18,335 bases of DNA from CAYTES01 sp964436935 (GCA_964436935.1 CAYTES010000028.1:1-18335); one strand, 5' to 3'. Shown: positions 8,150 through 15,152, numbered from the stretch's first letter. Notes: a model not told the origin generated them from the sequence alone. Translations and numbers: made by a program.

Positions 8150-8173
8150 AAAGTTCTCCCTCGCCATAGGGAG
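8146..8173 (-). terminator. Rho-independent terminator of the minus-strand TfoX/DUF1697 genes
   Basis: On the minus strand CTCCCT - ATGGCG - AGGGAG forms a perfect 6-bp stem with a 6-nt loop, followed by AACTTTTT. It overlaps the last codons of the TfoX-domain frame, hinting that the original coding end lay earlier or that the reading frame has drifted. No T-run follows on the plus strand. Confidence 0.55.
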
Positions 8174-8511
8174 TCGTCTTCGAATCGCCTACTACCGTGC
8201 CGAGCGAGCGGTGGAAGGAGTGGGCCAGTATTCGATCGCCGCAACTTTTCAGTAAACGCCTTAAATTCCTCCTTTTTGCTGTTCGGAATCAATCGCCAGT
8301 CGCAATCGTGGATGGCTCCTTCGAGGGCATATAGATAAGCGGCATGGAAGTTGCCGCAGCCCAATCCACGCGTTTTATAGATCCGCAAAAACGCCTCTTT
8401 TGCGCCGAGTGTGCGAAGTTTTTCCGGTGTATCAATCCCTGCTTCGACCATTTATCGGGACACCACCGGCCCAATATTGCGCAAGGCTTTGGCGAGTTGT
8501 TCGGGAGTCAT
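8146..8511 (-). pseudogene. TfoX C-terminal-domain protein interrupted by an in-frame TAA
   Basis: From ATG 8511 the frame reads MTPEQLAKALRNIGPVVSR, then TAA at 8452-8454, then without a frame change MVEAGIDTPEKLRTLGAKEAFLRIY...YLYALEGAIHDCDWRLIP...FTEKLR. Both sides together make one continuous TfoX C-terminal (Sxy-like, helix-hairpin-helix-type) domain: LRNIGP, AGIDTPEKLRxLGA and LYALEGA are its landmarks. A single base change to TAA explains the break. Translation could restart at the ATG immediately after the stop (8451), giving 101 residues without the first helix-hairpin. The ATG lies 9 nt after the DUF1697 stop, so the two formed an operon. The last 30 residues (RSNTGPLLPPLARHG...) do not look like the family and run into a terminator, so the 3' end may also have decayed. 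Confidence 0.7.
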
Positions 8512-8520
8512 AGGGAATTT

Positions 8521-9096
8521 TTAGTAGATAGCATGTTTTTCAGAGGTTCCTATAATTTGTGTCGCCATTTCGGCAAGTTTTTGAATCGTTTTCCAGTTGC
8601 GGGTCGTAGCCGCGACTTTTAATTTTTTCTCCAGAAAATTATTCGAGAATTTGGTGCGACCGTATCCATTCGGGCAAAAGATAAAAATTTCTCGCCCGAC
8701 CACCACCGCTTCATCTAGAGGATCTTTTACTTTCCCCCATTCCTTCATGGCGATTTCGGCGGGAATCTCGGAAATAAAAGTCACATGAAGTTTCGTTTCG
8801 TCTTCGTTTCGATTTTTTAAAAAAGGGTTGTTGTTTAGAATCGACGCCCATTCCTGCGCGGTACGAAGGAAGACACGAACGGAAAATCCAAAGACGCGCT
8901 GGATTTCCGCTTCAATTTTGCTTTCCATTAAAAGCGTATCCGATTCAATCGATTGAAAGACCACATTCCCGCTTTGGATGTAAATTTGAACCTTTTCAAA
9001 TCCCAACCCTTCGTACAGGGCTCGCAACGCGTCATTGGTGATTTTTTTGTGCCCGCCCACGTTGATGCCGCGAATGAGGGAGATAAAGGGGATCAT
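8521..9096 (-). CDS. DUF1697 family protein
   Basis: The 191-residue product matches the DUF1697 pattern from end to end: ISLIRGINVGGHKKI at residues 5-19, LGFEKVQIYIQSGNVVFQS at 31-49, a FGFSVRVFLRTAQEWASI segment, LHVTFI, then PNGYGRTKFSNNFLEKKL and the closing VAATTRNWKTIQKL. Length is normal for the family, which has no established biochemical function and is common in bacteria as a single cytosolic domain. The start is the ATG that gives the family-typical N-terminus. It lies between the kinase gene (66-nt gap) and the broken TfoX-domain gene (9-nt gap), so at least the latter pair was co-transcribed. Confidence 0.92.
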   Translation of the reverse strand: MIPFISLIRGINVGGHKKITNDALRALYEGLGFEKVQIYIQSGNVVFQSIESDTLLMESKIEAEIQRVFGFSVRVFLRTAQEWASILNNNPFLKNRNEDETKLHVTFISEIPAEIAMKEWGKVKDPLDEAVVVGREIFIFCPNGYGRTKFSNNFLEKKLKVAATTRNWKTIQKLAEMATQIIGTSEKHAIY

Positions 9097-9162
9097 GGGA
9101 AAAGAGGATAAGATGAGAATATTCTAACTCAGGATTTTATTGGACCAAACATCAAATGAAAC

Positions 9163-10263
9163 TCATCTCATTGCTTCCAAGATTTCACGCGCCTCGCTTA
9201 GCGACAGCCGTTCTCTCCAGCGTAAGCGAATCAAGCCTTGAATCAGTGATTGTATTGATGGCGGAGTTTCCGCCGGCAAATCCACGATGATTTCTTGATG
9301 ATTTTCAAGCGCATGGTGCAGGGCCGGTACAAGAAAAGTTTCGGTGTGAGTGCCGGGATTTTCAAGATCAAGCCGACGTCCCGAAGATTGAGGAATCCAA
9401 AGCTTCCCCCCAAAAAGGGAAGTCAACGTGAACCCCAATCCATAGGCATCAAAGGCAAAGGCCATTTGTTGAATTTCCTCCTCCGTTTCCGGTTGTTCGT
9501 GGGTGAAGGCTTCCGGAGGAATGTAGGGTAACGTACCGAGGGGAAAAGTATGAGAAACGAGTTTCCAGCGATAATGCGAGACATCGATGAGCGTTCCCAG
9601 ATCAATAATGACCGCTTGAGGAAGCCCTCCGGAGGTTTGAGCCGGAGTAATGATCACATTCTCGGGCTTCATGTCGCGATGAATCAAGTTTCTATCATGA
9701 AAGGCCTGGAGTCCTTGAATAAGGTTGAGTGCAAGAGAAATTTGGTCCTCCAAGTCTAAATTAGACTGCTTGAGGGCATTGTTTAGGTTATCCCCGTGAA
9801 CATAGTCGGAACATTCCACGCGTTGATCGCCCACGCAGCCTTGTCCGCGATAGACGGCAACATGTTCATCTAAAAGACAGTGAGCAATCCTGATCCGTGT
9901 CTCTCGACAGATTCCCATTTCGGGATCCGTGAGTTCGACATACGATTTGAAGGGATAAATGAATTTGATGGCCAGTTCTGTTCCCGAAAGCAGATCGGTG
10001 TAGTGAGACACCGATCCGTAATTGCCTCGGCCCACGGCTTCTTGCTTGAGTTGAAGGGGAAAGGCCACTTTTGAGCTATTCCTACAGATTTCGCCGCGCA
10101 GAACATGAATGAGTTGGTCGGGCTCGAGTGTCGGATGGGTGCTTCGAACATGGCTCACTACCTCTAGATCCGTCATGCCGGCATAGCGACCCGCATTTTC
10201 CAAGAATGAAAAATGCTCTGCAGGAGAAATGGAGCAGTCAGTGTGGCGATCAATAGACCTCAT
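9163..10263 (-). CDS. Hanks-type serine/threonine protein kinase
   Basis: The 366-residue protein has a complete kinase core: glycine loop GRGNYGSV (78-85), ATP-anchoring K100 in LAIKFI, probable helix-C E121, catalytic loop HRDMKPEN (195-202), metal-binding DLG (221-223, a DFG variant), PPE (249-251) in place of APE, helix-F D272 in FDAYGLG, and the subdomain XI Arg near 352. An N-terminal extension of about 75 residues precedes the core and has no recognisable domain. No membrane segment or PASTA or other extracellular module is present, so the enzyme is probably soluble and cytosolic. All residues needed for catalysis are there, so activity is likely. No phosphatase or FHA partner lies in the window and the substrate is unknown. 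The stop is TGA. A promoter with a palindrome over its -10 box precedes the gene. Confidence 0.93.
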   Translation of the reverse strand: MRSIDRHTDCSISPAEHFSFLENAGRYAGMTDLEVVSHVRSTHPTLEPDQLIHVLRGEICRNSSKVAFPLQLKQEAVGRGNYGSVSHYTDLLSGTELAIKFIYPFKSYVELTDPEMGICRETRIRIAHCLLDEHVAVYRGQGCVGDQRVECSDYVHGDNLNNALKQSNLDLEDQISLALNLIQGLQAFHDRNLIHRDMKPENVIITPAQTSGGLPQAVIIDLGTLIDVSHYRWKLVSHTFPLGTLPYIPPEAFTHEQPETEEEIQQMAFAFDAYGLGFTLTSLFGGKLWIPQSSGRRLDLENPGTHTETFLVPALHHALENHQEIIVDLPAETPPSIQSLIQGLIRLRWRERLSLSEAREILEAMR

Positions 10264-10297
10264 GGCAAACAGTTAAAATCGGTACGCTCGCGAAATA

Positions 10298-10316
10298 GTA
10301 ATTTAAATTAAATTAC
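10298..10316. promoter_or_regulatory. Perfect 19-bp palindrome over the kinase -10 box (possible operator)
   Basis: GTAATTTAAATTAAATTAC is a perfect inverted repeat with 9-bp arms around one central base. It covers the proposed -10 box and part of the spacer, the normal place for a repressor site. It is all A/T except the outer G and C, so chance or DNA-shape explanations remain possible. Confidence 0.4.
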
Positions 10317-10327
10317 AAAAAAGTCAA
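10300..10327 (-). promoter_or_regulatory. Candidate promoter of the kinase gene
   Basis: Read on the minus strand, TTGACT (10327-10322) and TAAATT (10305-10300) are 16 nt apart and lie about 37 nt before the kinase ATG. The -35 is good, while the -10 matches 4 of 6 positions. Confidence 0.45.
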
Positions 10328-10345
10328 TACAATCGTTTACTCTTT

Positions 10346-10615
10346 TTACTTCCAAAAGGGCAAATACCAACGGCCATACTCACAGTACGTCACTTTTCGT
10401 CCAAAGGGCGCCCAGTGGTTGGACAGCCCATCACAGCATTCGGCATCCGGTGCATCCGGCACACAGGCGTATTGATTGATGAGTGGTTTCAGTTCGGCTT
10501 GAAATGAATCTTGGGCCACGAGTTCTCGCGCCACCATATCTCCATCGCCCATCCACGGTGCCCAGAAGAGCAATGCAAGGACTAGAACTCCGACAATCGG
10601 GAGGATTTTTTTCAT
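10346..10615 (-). CDS. Small secreted or membrane-anchored protein with four cysteines
   Basis: The product from the ATG at 10615 has 89 residues. It begins MKKILPIVGVLVLALLFWAPW, a typical signal peptide or N-terminal anchor. A further upstream in-frame ATG at 10669 would put 18 polar residues before the MKK, so I prefer the inner start. The exported part carries C51, C60, C61 and C78, which can form two disulfides, and ends in an aromatic tail GRWYLPFWK. I recognise no family. It lies 106 nt downstream of the SRPBCC gene on the same strand and could be in that transcript. Function is unknown. Confidence 0.6.
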   Translation of the reverse strand: MKKILPIVGVLVLALLFWAPWMGDGDMVARELVAQDSFQAELKPLINQYACVPDAPDAECCDGLSNHWAPFGRKVTYCEYGRWYLPFWK

Positions 10616-10721
10616 GAAGGGAAAATTATGAATAGAAAGATGAGACGATTCTAGGATAGTAACTTTCAAATGTTCTTATGTGCAAGACATTGAGGGACGC
10701 GGATGTTTTAAAACCCATCGC

Positions 10722-11135
10722 TCAGCTTTCGATCTGCTTTTTGAGTTTCCTCATGGCCTTGGGAACACCCTCGGCTAAGCTTTTTCCCAAACAACGTGCA
10801 AAGAAAAACGTCAGTGGCCCGACCATCTCAATGGTATGGATCAGTTCCACGCCGGCTTTGGTGGGTTTGAGGGTGTGAATGAAATGCAGCGTCGCTAGGG
10901 GCAAACGACTCGAAGTTGTGAAGGACCGCTTCAAGGTGCATTCGGTGATTTTAAATCGAGCTGCGGGCCCATTCTGAGCTTTGACCACCCCCTTGGTTCC
11001 CACTTCAAAAGGGCCTTCCATTTTCGACCATTGGATCGACGCATCCCAAGAATTCCAGTGTTCTACATCACGCCATACTTGCCATACTTTTTCAGGCGTA
11101 CTTTTGACGATGAGGGAGTGTTGAGCGGTCCACAT
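10722..11135 (-). CDS. SRPBCC (START/Bet v 1-like) ligand-binding domain protein
   Basis: The 137-residue product shows the SRPBCC layout: a first strand with HSLIVKSTPEKVWQVW, the helix motif VWRDVEHWNSWD (20-31), middle strands including GTKGVVKA and FKITECTL, and a long C-terminal helix (about 105-136) rich in Lys. This helix-grip fold holds hydrophobic ligands; members act as polyketide cyclase-like enzymes, dehydratases or carriers. No ligand can be predicted from the sequence. The stop is TGA. The gene starts 25 nt after the lipoprotein stop, so the two are very likely co-transcribed. Confidence 0.85.
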   Translation of the reverse strand: MWTAQHSLIVKSTPEKVWQVWRDVEHWNSWDASIQWSKMEGPFEVGTKGVVKAQNGPAARFKITECTLKRSFTTSSRLPLATLHFIHTLKPTKAGVELIHTIEMVGPLTFFFARCLGKSLAEGVPKAMRKLKKQIES

Positions 11136-11160
11136 GAGAGGGTGATTTTAATGGTGCGTA

Positions 11161-11841
11161 TTAAAACCTCAGACTTTCCACCACCGTATCCAGCTCCTGT
11201 TCTTGTTCCAATCCCCCAATGAGATGAAAGTTATAGGGGATTTCATTGATCATGACCTTCGGAATATAATAATCGACCGGTGTGATCCTTTCCCCGGATA
11301 AGGGTTCGATAGAGTCCCCATGAAATTTGTAAACGGTTATTCCGTTTACTTCCCATTTTTCAACTGTACTCTCTTCGGGGAATAGAAGGGCGAGTTGCGA
11401 CTCGCTGGGGTTGCCTTCCAGTTTTGACCAGTCGAAACTAGGTCCCACATCTCCATCGCCCAACTTTTTATAATCAAGAGTAGAGTAGCTCATCAGCGGG
11501 TAGGGATTATTGAGAACTGAGGGTGAACGCGGAGCATCCGGAAAAACAACATGGAAAACCGTCCCCACGCGAGCTTCTGGACTACTGGTCGTTTCTTTGA
11601 TTGAAGGAACGCCCCAGGCTTTTTGAGTGCAAAAGGAAAAAGAGACTTCATCGCTTTCGAATAATGTCCAAGAGTCGGCTAGCGCGCTACAATCCGCTAT
11701 TGCAGCCATCTCCGACGGCACCTCATTCACAACACTCACTTCGTCGTCGATCTCTTCCGGCGTACCTACCGGCTCATTCGACGCCGCACATCCCGTAAGA
11801 CTCAAAATGAGGATCAACACGAGGTAAAGACATTTTTTCAT
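11161..11841 (-). CDS. Lipoprotein of unknown function
   Basis: The 226-residue precursor opens with MKKCLYLVLILILSLTGC: a charged end, a hydrophobic core and the lipobox LTGC, so Cys18 should be lipidated and the protein held at the outer face of the membrane. A Glu/Asp/Ser-rich spacer (about 20-48) follows, then a compact domain with C51 and C71, many Trp and Tyr residues and a repeated proline-rich pattern. I know no family for the mature domain. It is the first gene of an apparent operon with the SRPBCC protein and is divergent from the SLH peptidase gene across a gap of about 98 nt, so both may respond to shared envelope regulation. Confidence 0.8.
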   Translation of the reverse strand: MKKCLYLVLILILSLTGCAASNEPVGTPEEIDDEVSVVNEVPSEMAAIADCSALADSWTLFESDEVSFSFCTQKAWGVPSIKETTSSPEARVGTVFHVVFPDAPRSPSVLNNPYPLMSYSTLDYKKLGDGDVGPSFDWSKLEGNPSESQLALLFPEESTVEKWEVNGITVYKFHGDSIEPLSGERITPVDYYIPKVMINEIPYNFHLIGGLEQEQELDTVVESLRF

Positions 11842-11865
11842 GGGGAGTAGTTAAAAAGTTTTTCT

Positions 11866-11894
11866 ATTATGGCTCACTTTTCAAGGGTGCACAA
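11866..11894 (-). promoter_or_regulatory. Candidate promoter of the lipoprotein gene
   Basis: On the minus strand TTGTGC (11894-11889) and CATAAT (11871-11866) have a 17-nt spacer and sit about 24 nt before the lipoprotein ATG. The -10 matches 5 of 6 positions; the -35 is weak. Confidence 0.3.
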
Positions 11895-11903
11895 ATTTCA
11901 GTC

Positions 11904-11932
11904 TGGTCATTGCCGCCAAAAAAATTTATGAT
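11904..11932 (+). promoter_or_regulatory. Candidate leaderless promoter of the SLH-peptidase gene
   Basis: TGGTCA (11904-11909) and TATGAT (11927-11932) have the ideal 17-nt spacer. The ATG at 11940 begins 7 nt after the -10 box, exactly where transcription should start, so the transcript would have no leader. If the ATG at 11958 is used instead, the leader is about 18 nt. Confidence 0.45.
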
Positions 11933-11939
11933 AAGCCTA

Positions 11940-13205
11940 ATGAAAAATACTCTTCCTATGACTAAAAAAATCGTTCTCAGCTTTTTTGCCGCGGCACTCA
12001 TTGTGCTCAATCTGCAAACAACGCTTCCTTTCACGTTCGCGGATGAGGTTGAGTTCTCCGACGTCTTCCCGAGCGACCCGGTCAACGATTCACTCGATAA
12101 TCTCGTCCCGCTCGGTGTGATCAAAGGCTATGACGATGGCACCTTTAGACCGCTCAATTTTGTGAATCGCGCCGAATTCACCAAGATGATCATCAAGGCG
12201 AACGGCATTGAGGTTTCCGAAAAATCCTATTCCTCCTGTTTTCCAGATACACCCCAAGTGGAATGGTACACCCCTTACATTTGCGAAGCCTACGAACGCG
12301 GCTGGGTCCAGGGATTCAACGATGGCTTATTTCATCCGGAAGAAACCATCTCCACCGCAGAAGGTTTTTCGATTTTGTCCAAAGCGTTCGAATGGGACAT
12401 GAAGAAAGTTTCACAGATCAAGGAAATGCCGTACAGCGATGTGAAAAGCGACGACTGGTTTGTGACTTATATCGACTTTGCAAAGCGCAACAACATTTTA
12501 CAAGAACTCAGTTATTACCTTTCTCCCAATAAAATCATGGACCGAAAATCGGCCGCCATCTTCATCGATCGCAGTAATCGGTTTGAGGAAGGGGGCGTCA
12601 TTGATGTGGAATTGAAAGGGGAGTATGAGGATTCCTATCAGGATATTTTGGCGACCGGCATTCAGCCCGCTATACCAGTGGACTACGCGTTCCCACACAA
12701 GAGTCAGTCCGGTTACCCGCTGGCCTGTTACGGATTTTCCGTGATCAACTTAACCAACTACAAGTACAGCGCCGGACTCGATATTGAAGGTTTGGCGAAC
12801 ACGATCGGATGGGATAAAGAGGGGATTTGGGAGAGTGAGGTTTTTGATAAGTATGCGACCGAGTACGATTCCGATATTCTCTTTATTTATTACGGCAGCC
12901 CAGCTTTCGTTTTAAATAAGCTGGCTTACGGCGAGCCGGTGATCATGTATCGCAACTACGAGGTCAACGGCGAAAATGTCGGCCATCAGGCCGCAGCCTT
13001 TTCTTTCGATGATGTGGGCATTTATTTCGGCGACAGCGCCAATGGTCAGGTCACCCGAATTCCGTACGAAGAGCTCTTTTTGGAAGAGTGGGGAGACGGT
13101 AAAAGTTTGAACGTGTATGAATACCGAAAATTAAAAGGCGATGGCGTGGAGAAAGTGCAGTGGGGCGATTTGGATGGGGGAAGTGAGGCGACCACCAGTC
13201 TTTAA
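11940..13205 (+). CDS. SLH-domain protein with C-terminal C39-like cysteine peptidase domain
   Basis: The product has 421 residues from ATG 11940; an ATG at 11958 is an alternative that leaves a cleaner signal peptide (MTKKIVLSFFAAALIVLN). The signal is followed by three SLH domains at about 38-92 (FSDVFPSD...GVIKGYDDGTFRP), 97-158 (FPDT...GWVQGFNDGLFHP) and 165-222 (degenerate), which bind cell-wall polymers and hold the protein in the S-layer. From about 245 the domain looks like peptidase C39-like (bacteriocin-processing type, papain fold): Q256 as oxyanion residue, Cys263 in PLACYGFSVINL, His349 in VGHQAAAFSFDD and Asp365 in YFGDSANG fall in the right order and spacing. I therefore infer a wall-anchored cysteine peptidase or a relative. 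CGP is replaced by CYG, so activity is not certain. It is divergent from the lipoprotein gene. Confidence 0.88.
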   Translation: MKNTLPMTKKIVLSFFAAALIVLNLQTTLPFTFADEVEFSDVFPSDPVNDSLDNLVPLGVIKGYDDGTFRPLNFVNRAEFTKMIIKANGIEVSEKSYSSCFPDTPQVEWYTPYICEAYERGWVQGFNDGLFHPEETISTAEGFSILSKAFEWDMKKVSQIKEMPYSDVKSDDWFVTYIDFAKRNNILQELSYYLSPNKIMDRKSAAIFIDRSNRFEEGGVIDVELKGEYEDSYQDILATGIQPAIPVDYAFPHKSQSGYPLACYGFSVINLTNYKYSAGLDIEGLANTIGWDKEGIWESEVFDKYATEYDSDILFIYYGSPAFVLNKLAYGEPVIMYRNYEVNGENVGHQAAAFSFDDVGIYFGDSANGQVTRIPYEELFLEEWGDGKSLNVYEYRKLKGDGVEKVQWGDLDGGSEATTSL

Positions 13206-13285
13206 AATTCCAGACCACCTATTTTTTTATTTATGAAAAAGCCCCTTTTGTGAAACAGTGCTGGGCCGATTTTAAGCTTGTGGGA

Positions 13286-13594
13286 TTAACTTTCTTTTCG
13301 TCTCCATGCGGCAACAAGATATTTATCGAAGGAGCCTTGCGAGGTTTCCCATCGTAATCCTTCCGCCATATATTGAGTCGAATAATCCACGCGTGCCTCA
13401 ATTTTCCCTACTCCGAGCACAATGATTTCATAGACAACATTGGCATTTCCAAAGGGCCCTCCGGGAGGGAAACCTTCACGAAAAGGAGACTCATCACGAT
13501 TCACCTTTTCACCTTTTTGGTAGCGATCCCAATTGGGGCTTTGAGTGCGAGTAATTGGCGATAGTTCTTCGGGAGAGGGCGTTTTATTTTCCAT
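13286..13594 (-). CDS. Hypothetical protein (102 aa)
   Basis: The product starts MENKTPSPEELSPITRTQSP and has a polar, Pro-rich N-terminal half (about 1-50) and a more ordered second half with a strand-rich segment (NVVYEIIVLGVGKIEARVDYS) and a tail LRWETSQGSFDKYLVAAWRRKES. No signal peptide or membrane helix is seen. The ATG is preceded by a strong promoter at the proper distance, which supports a real gene although I recognise no family. A 63-residue plus-strand frame at 13373-13564 is its shadow. Confidence 0.55.
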   Translation of the reverse strand: MENKTPSPEELSPITRTQSPNWDRYQKGEKVNRDESPFREGFPPGGPFGNANVVYEIIVLGVGKIEARVDYSTQYMAEGLRWETSQGSFDKYLVAAWRRKES

Positions 13595-13621
13595 AGGTAT
13601 TGGATTAAGATGAAAAAGCGA

Positions 13622-13650
13622 ATTATTACATAAAAATTAAATTTTGTCAA
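13622..13650 (-). promoter_or_regulatory. Strong sigma-70-type promoter for the 102-residue protein gene
   Basis: On the minus strand a perfect TTGACA (13650-13645) and AATAAT (13627-13622, 5 of 6) are separated by 17 nt in A/T-rich DNA. The predicted start is about 20 nt before the ATG at 13594. This is one of the clearest promoters in the window. Confidence 0.6.
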
Positions 13651-13681
13651 TATGGCAGCCTCGGGTGGGAATGGAGTTGGC

Positions 13682-14083
13682 TCAGTCCCCTTTTTTGAGA
13701 TTGATCTGCCACGACACCCCGTATTGATCGTCGATCCAGCCGAATTTTTCGCTAAAGCCGTAAGCCCCGAGCGGCATTAAAACCTTTCCCCCTTTCGAGA
13801 GTTTTTCAAACAGGCGATCAACCTCACCTTCGCTCTCACAGTCCACGAAAATCGAAAAGGCCGGAGTGAATGTGAACTCATGGTGGGCGGGGCTATCGAT
13901 GCACATGTACTCTCGCCCATTTAAAGCAAAGATGGCGTGCATGATTGAGCCTTCGGGACCGGCTTCATTGGCTTTGTAGCGAGTGATCTTGCCGATTTTT
14001 GAGTCTCCAAACAAAGAAATATAGAAGTTCATCGCTTCTTCGGCCTTCCCTTCAAACATTAACAAAGGAGTGGTCTTGGTCAT
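13682..14083 (-). CDS. VOC-superfamily PhnB-like protein
   Basis: The 133-residue product follows the PhnB/3-demethylubiquinone methyltransferase-like (glyoxalase-fold) pattern: TPLLMFEGKAEEAMNFYISLFGDSKI at the start, GPEGSIMHAIFALNGREYMCID in the middle, TPAFSIFVDCESEGEVDRLFEKLSKGG, and the closing FGWIDDQYGVSWQI. Members are single-domain proteins that dimerise in the cytosol. Many have no known substrate, and the true methyltransferase activity suggested by the old family name is doubtful. The gene starts 20 nt after the DUF805 stop, so the two are probably co-transcribed. The stop is TGA. Confidence 0.9.
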   Translation of the reverse strand: MTKTTPLLMFEGKAEEAMNFYISLFGDSKIGKITRYKANEAGPEGSIMHAIFALNGREYMCIDSPAHHEFTFTPAFSIFVDCESEGEVDRLFEKLSKGGKVLMPLGAYGFSEKFGWIDDQYGVSWQINLKKGD

Positions 14084-14103
14084 GGGGGAAATGGGCTAGA
14101 GGA

Positions 14104-14478
14104 TTAATGAGCCATTTCAGGAGAGGCTTTCATGCCTTTGGGGTTGGGCCCATAGGCATTCGCACCCGGATCACTGTCACGCACCATCCAAACGATGAGC
14201 CAAATGGCTCCGATGAGAGGAATCAATCCAATCAAAATAAACCATCCGCTTTTTCCGATATCATGCAAACGTCGTACGGAAACCGCGAGACCTGGAATGA
14301 GCATAGCCAGTGCATAGCCGATACTCAGTAGTCCGGTGGTGTCTCCCACCACGTCCGCAATAATTCCGACCGCGATACTAAAAATAGCGTTGAACAAAAC
14401 GAAGTACCAATACTCCGCACGTTGAGCGCGTCCACTGAAAACGGCATATTTTTTCAGGGCGGCGAGGAAATAGTCCAT
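14104..14478 (-). CDS. DUF805 integral membrane protein
   Basis: The product has 124 residues. Its hallmarks are FSGRAQRAEYWYFVLF (14-29), SVRRLHDIGKSGW (67-79) and the C-terminal GPNPKG. Three to four hydrophobic segments are seen (about 24-43, 48-66, 78-98), as usual for DUF805, whose function is unknown. It likely lies in the inner membrane and forms an operon with the VOC gene. A perfect Shine-Dalgarno sequence is present upstream but 25 nt from this ATG, which is odd. Confidence 0.92.
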   Translation of the reverse strand: MDYFLAALKKYAVFSGRAQRAEYWYFVLFNAIFSIAVGIIADVVGDTTGLLSIGYALAMLIPGLAVSVRRLHDIGKSGWFILIGLIPLIGAIWLIVWMVRDSDPGANAYGPNPKGMKASPEMAH

Positions 14479-14503
14479 TATTTAAAAAATTAAGGATAAC
14501 AAA

Positions 14504-14513
14504 TCACCTCCTT
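14504..14513 (-). promoter_or_regulatory. Perfect 10-nt Shine-Dalgarno sequence, too far from the DUF805 ATG
   Basis: The minus strand reads AAGGAGGTGA, complementary to the whole 16S 3' end, but 25 nt separate it from the ATG at 14478. A TTG 4 nt after it opens a six-codon frame (TTG TTA TCC TTA ATT TTT TAA) that stops 4 nt before the DUF805 ATG. It could be a leader peptide with coupled restart, or a standby site. Confidence 0.45.
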
Positions 14514-14569
14514 AAAGTATCAAAAAAGGGGCGACACTGTAAACCTTTTGATCCCGGCTTTGTAAAGTC

Positions 14570-14662
14570 TTAGGCTCCTTCATACGCGGCCTTAAGCTTG
14601 GCAATGTCCAGTTTTTCATGGGCATCATGAATGAGGTATTTTGGGAGCACAAGAAAGGCGAG
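14570..14662 (-). other. Possible C-terminal gene fragment in the SLH-DUF805 gap
   Basis: The minus-strand frame between TGA (before 14662) and TAA (14570-14572) encodes 30 residues ending HDAHEKLDIAKLKAAYEGA, which has the composition and helix pattern of a natural protein end rather than random DNA. No full start region is present because the SLH gene lies immediately upstream. It may be the 3' remnant of a lost gene or a chance frame; I do not recognise the family. The rest of 14479-14689 shows nothing apart from the Shine-Dalgarno sequence described separately. Confidence 0.25.
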
Positions 14663-14689
14663 TCAAGTTCCTTTAGCGATTCTTGCACC

Positions 14690-15112
14690 TTACTGTTCCC
14701 AGCTATTTTTTTCTTCGCCCTCTTGTTCACAAGCCACTTCCGTCCCGACAAAGGTGCCATCCTCTTGGCAGGTATTCCAGTTGCAGCCATCGTAATAGGA
14801 TTCGCTCGCGAGATAGACCATATCTCCATGAAGACAGACACCTCCTGAGGCTAAATCGCCACCGACTTTTTCTAAGAAGCGATTCAAAATGACCGCCAAT
14901 TCGGCGCGGTTCACATAATCCTCGGGATGATAGGTTTGATCTTCATATCCTTCCAACACCCCTACTTGAGCAAAGCGATTGACCGAGTCTCCATACCAAC
15001 TGTCGTAGTCCACATCTGGAAAGGGAGCCTGATAGACGACCGCCAAGGCACCGGCCGCTCCAAATACAAAAGACAGGGTGATGAATCCGAGAGAACGAAG
15101 GAAGTTTTTCAT
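14690..15112 (-). CDS. Small secreted protein with one SLH domain and a Cys-containing tail
   Basis: The 140-residue product begins MKNFLRSLGFITLSFVFGAAGALA, a signal peptide or anchor. A single SLH domain (about 30-83) follows: FPDVDYDSWYGDSVNRFAQVGVLEGYEDQTYHPEDYVNRAELAVIL has every SLH landmark. The tail carries C93, C110, C115 and C128, spaced so that two disulfides are likely, and ends acidic. One SLH domain alone usually binds the wall weakly, so it may work as an oligomer or be a short accessory S-layer protein. It is divergent from the transglutaminase-like gene. Confidence 0.82.
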   Translation of the reverse strand: MKNFLRSLGFITLSFVFGAAGALAVVYQAPFPDVDYDSWYGDSVNRFAQVGVLEGYEDQTYHPEDYVNRAELAVILNRFLEKVGGDLASGGVCLHGDMVYLASESYYDGCNWNTCQEDGTFVGTEVACEQEGEEKNSWEQ

Positions 15113-15138
15113 TAGAGGCTGGATGAATCAATAAAATC

Positions 15139-15152
15139 ACTCATAAGTGAGT
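15139..15152. repeat. Small inverted repeat between divergent genes
   Basis: ACTCA - TAAG - TGAGT has 5-bp arms. It lies 26 nt before the small SLH gene and 77 nt before the transglutaminase-like gene. It could be a regulator site but is short enough to be chance. Confidence 0.2.

Noticed and set aside
8344..8622. Plus-strand frame of 92 residues over the TfoX/DUF1697 border
   Set aside because: It is opposite two recognisable domains, and its Cys and Phe richness comes from their complement.
10616..10669. Upstream ATG at 10669 for the small secreted protein
   Set aside because: It puts 18 mostly polar residues before a normal MKK signal peptide.
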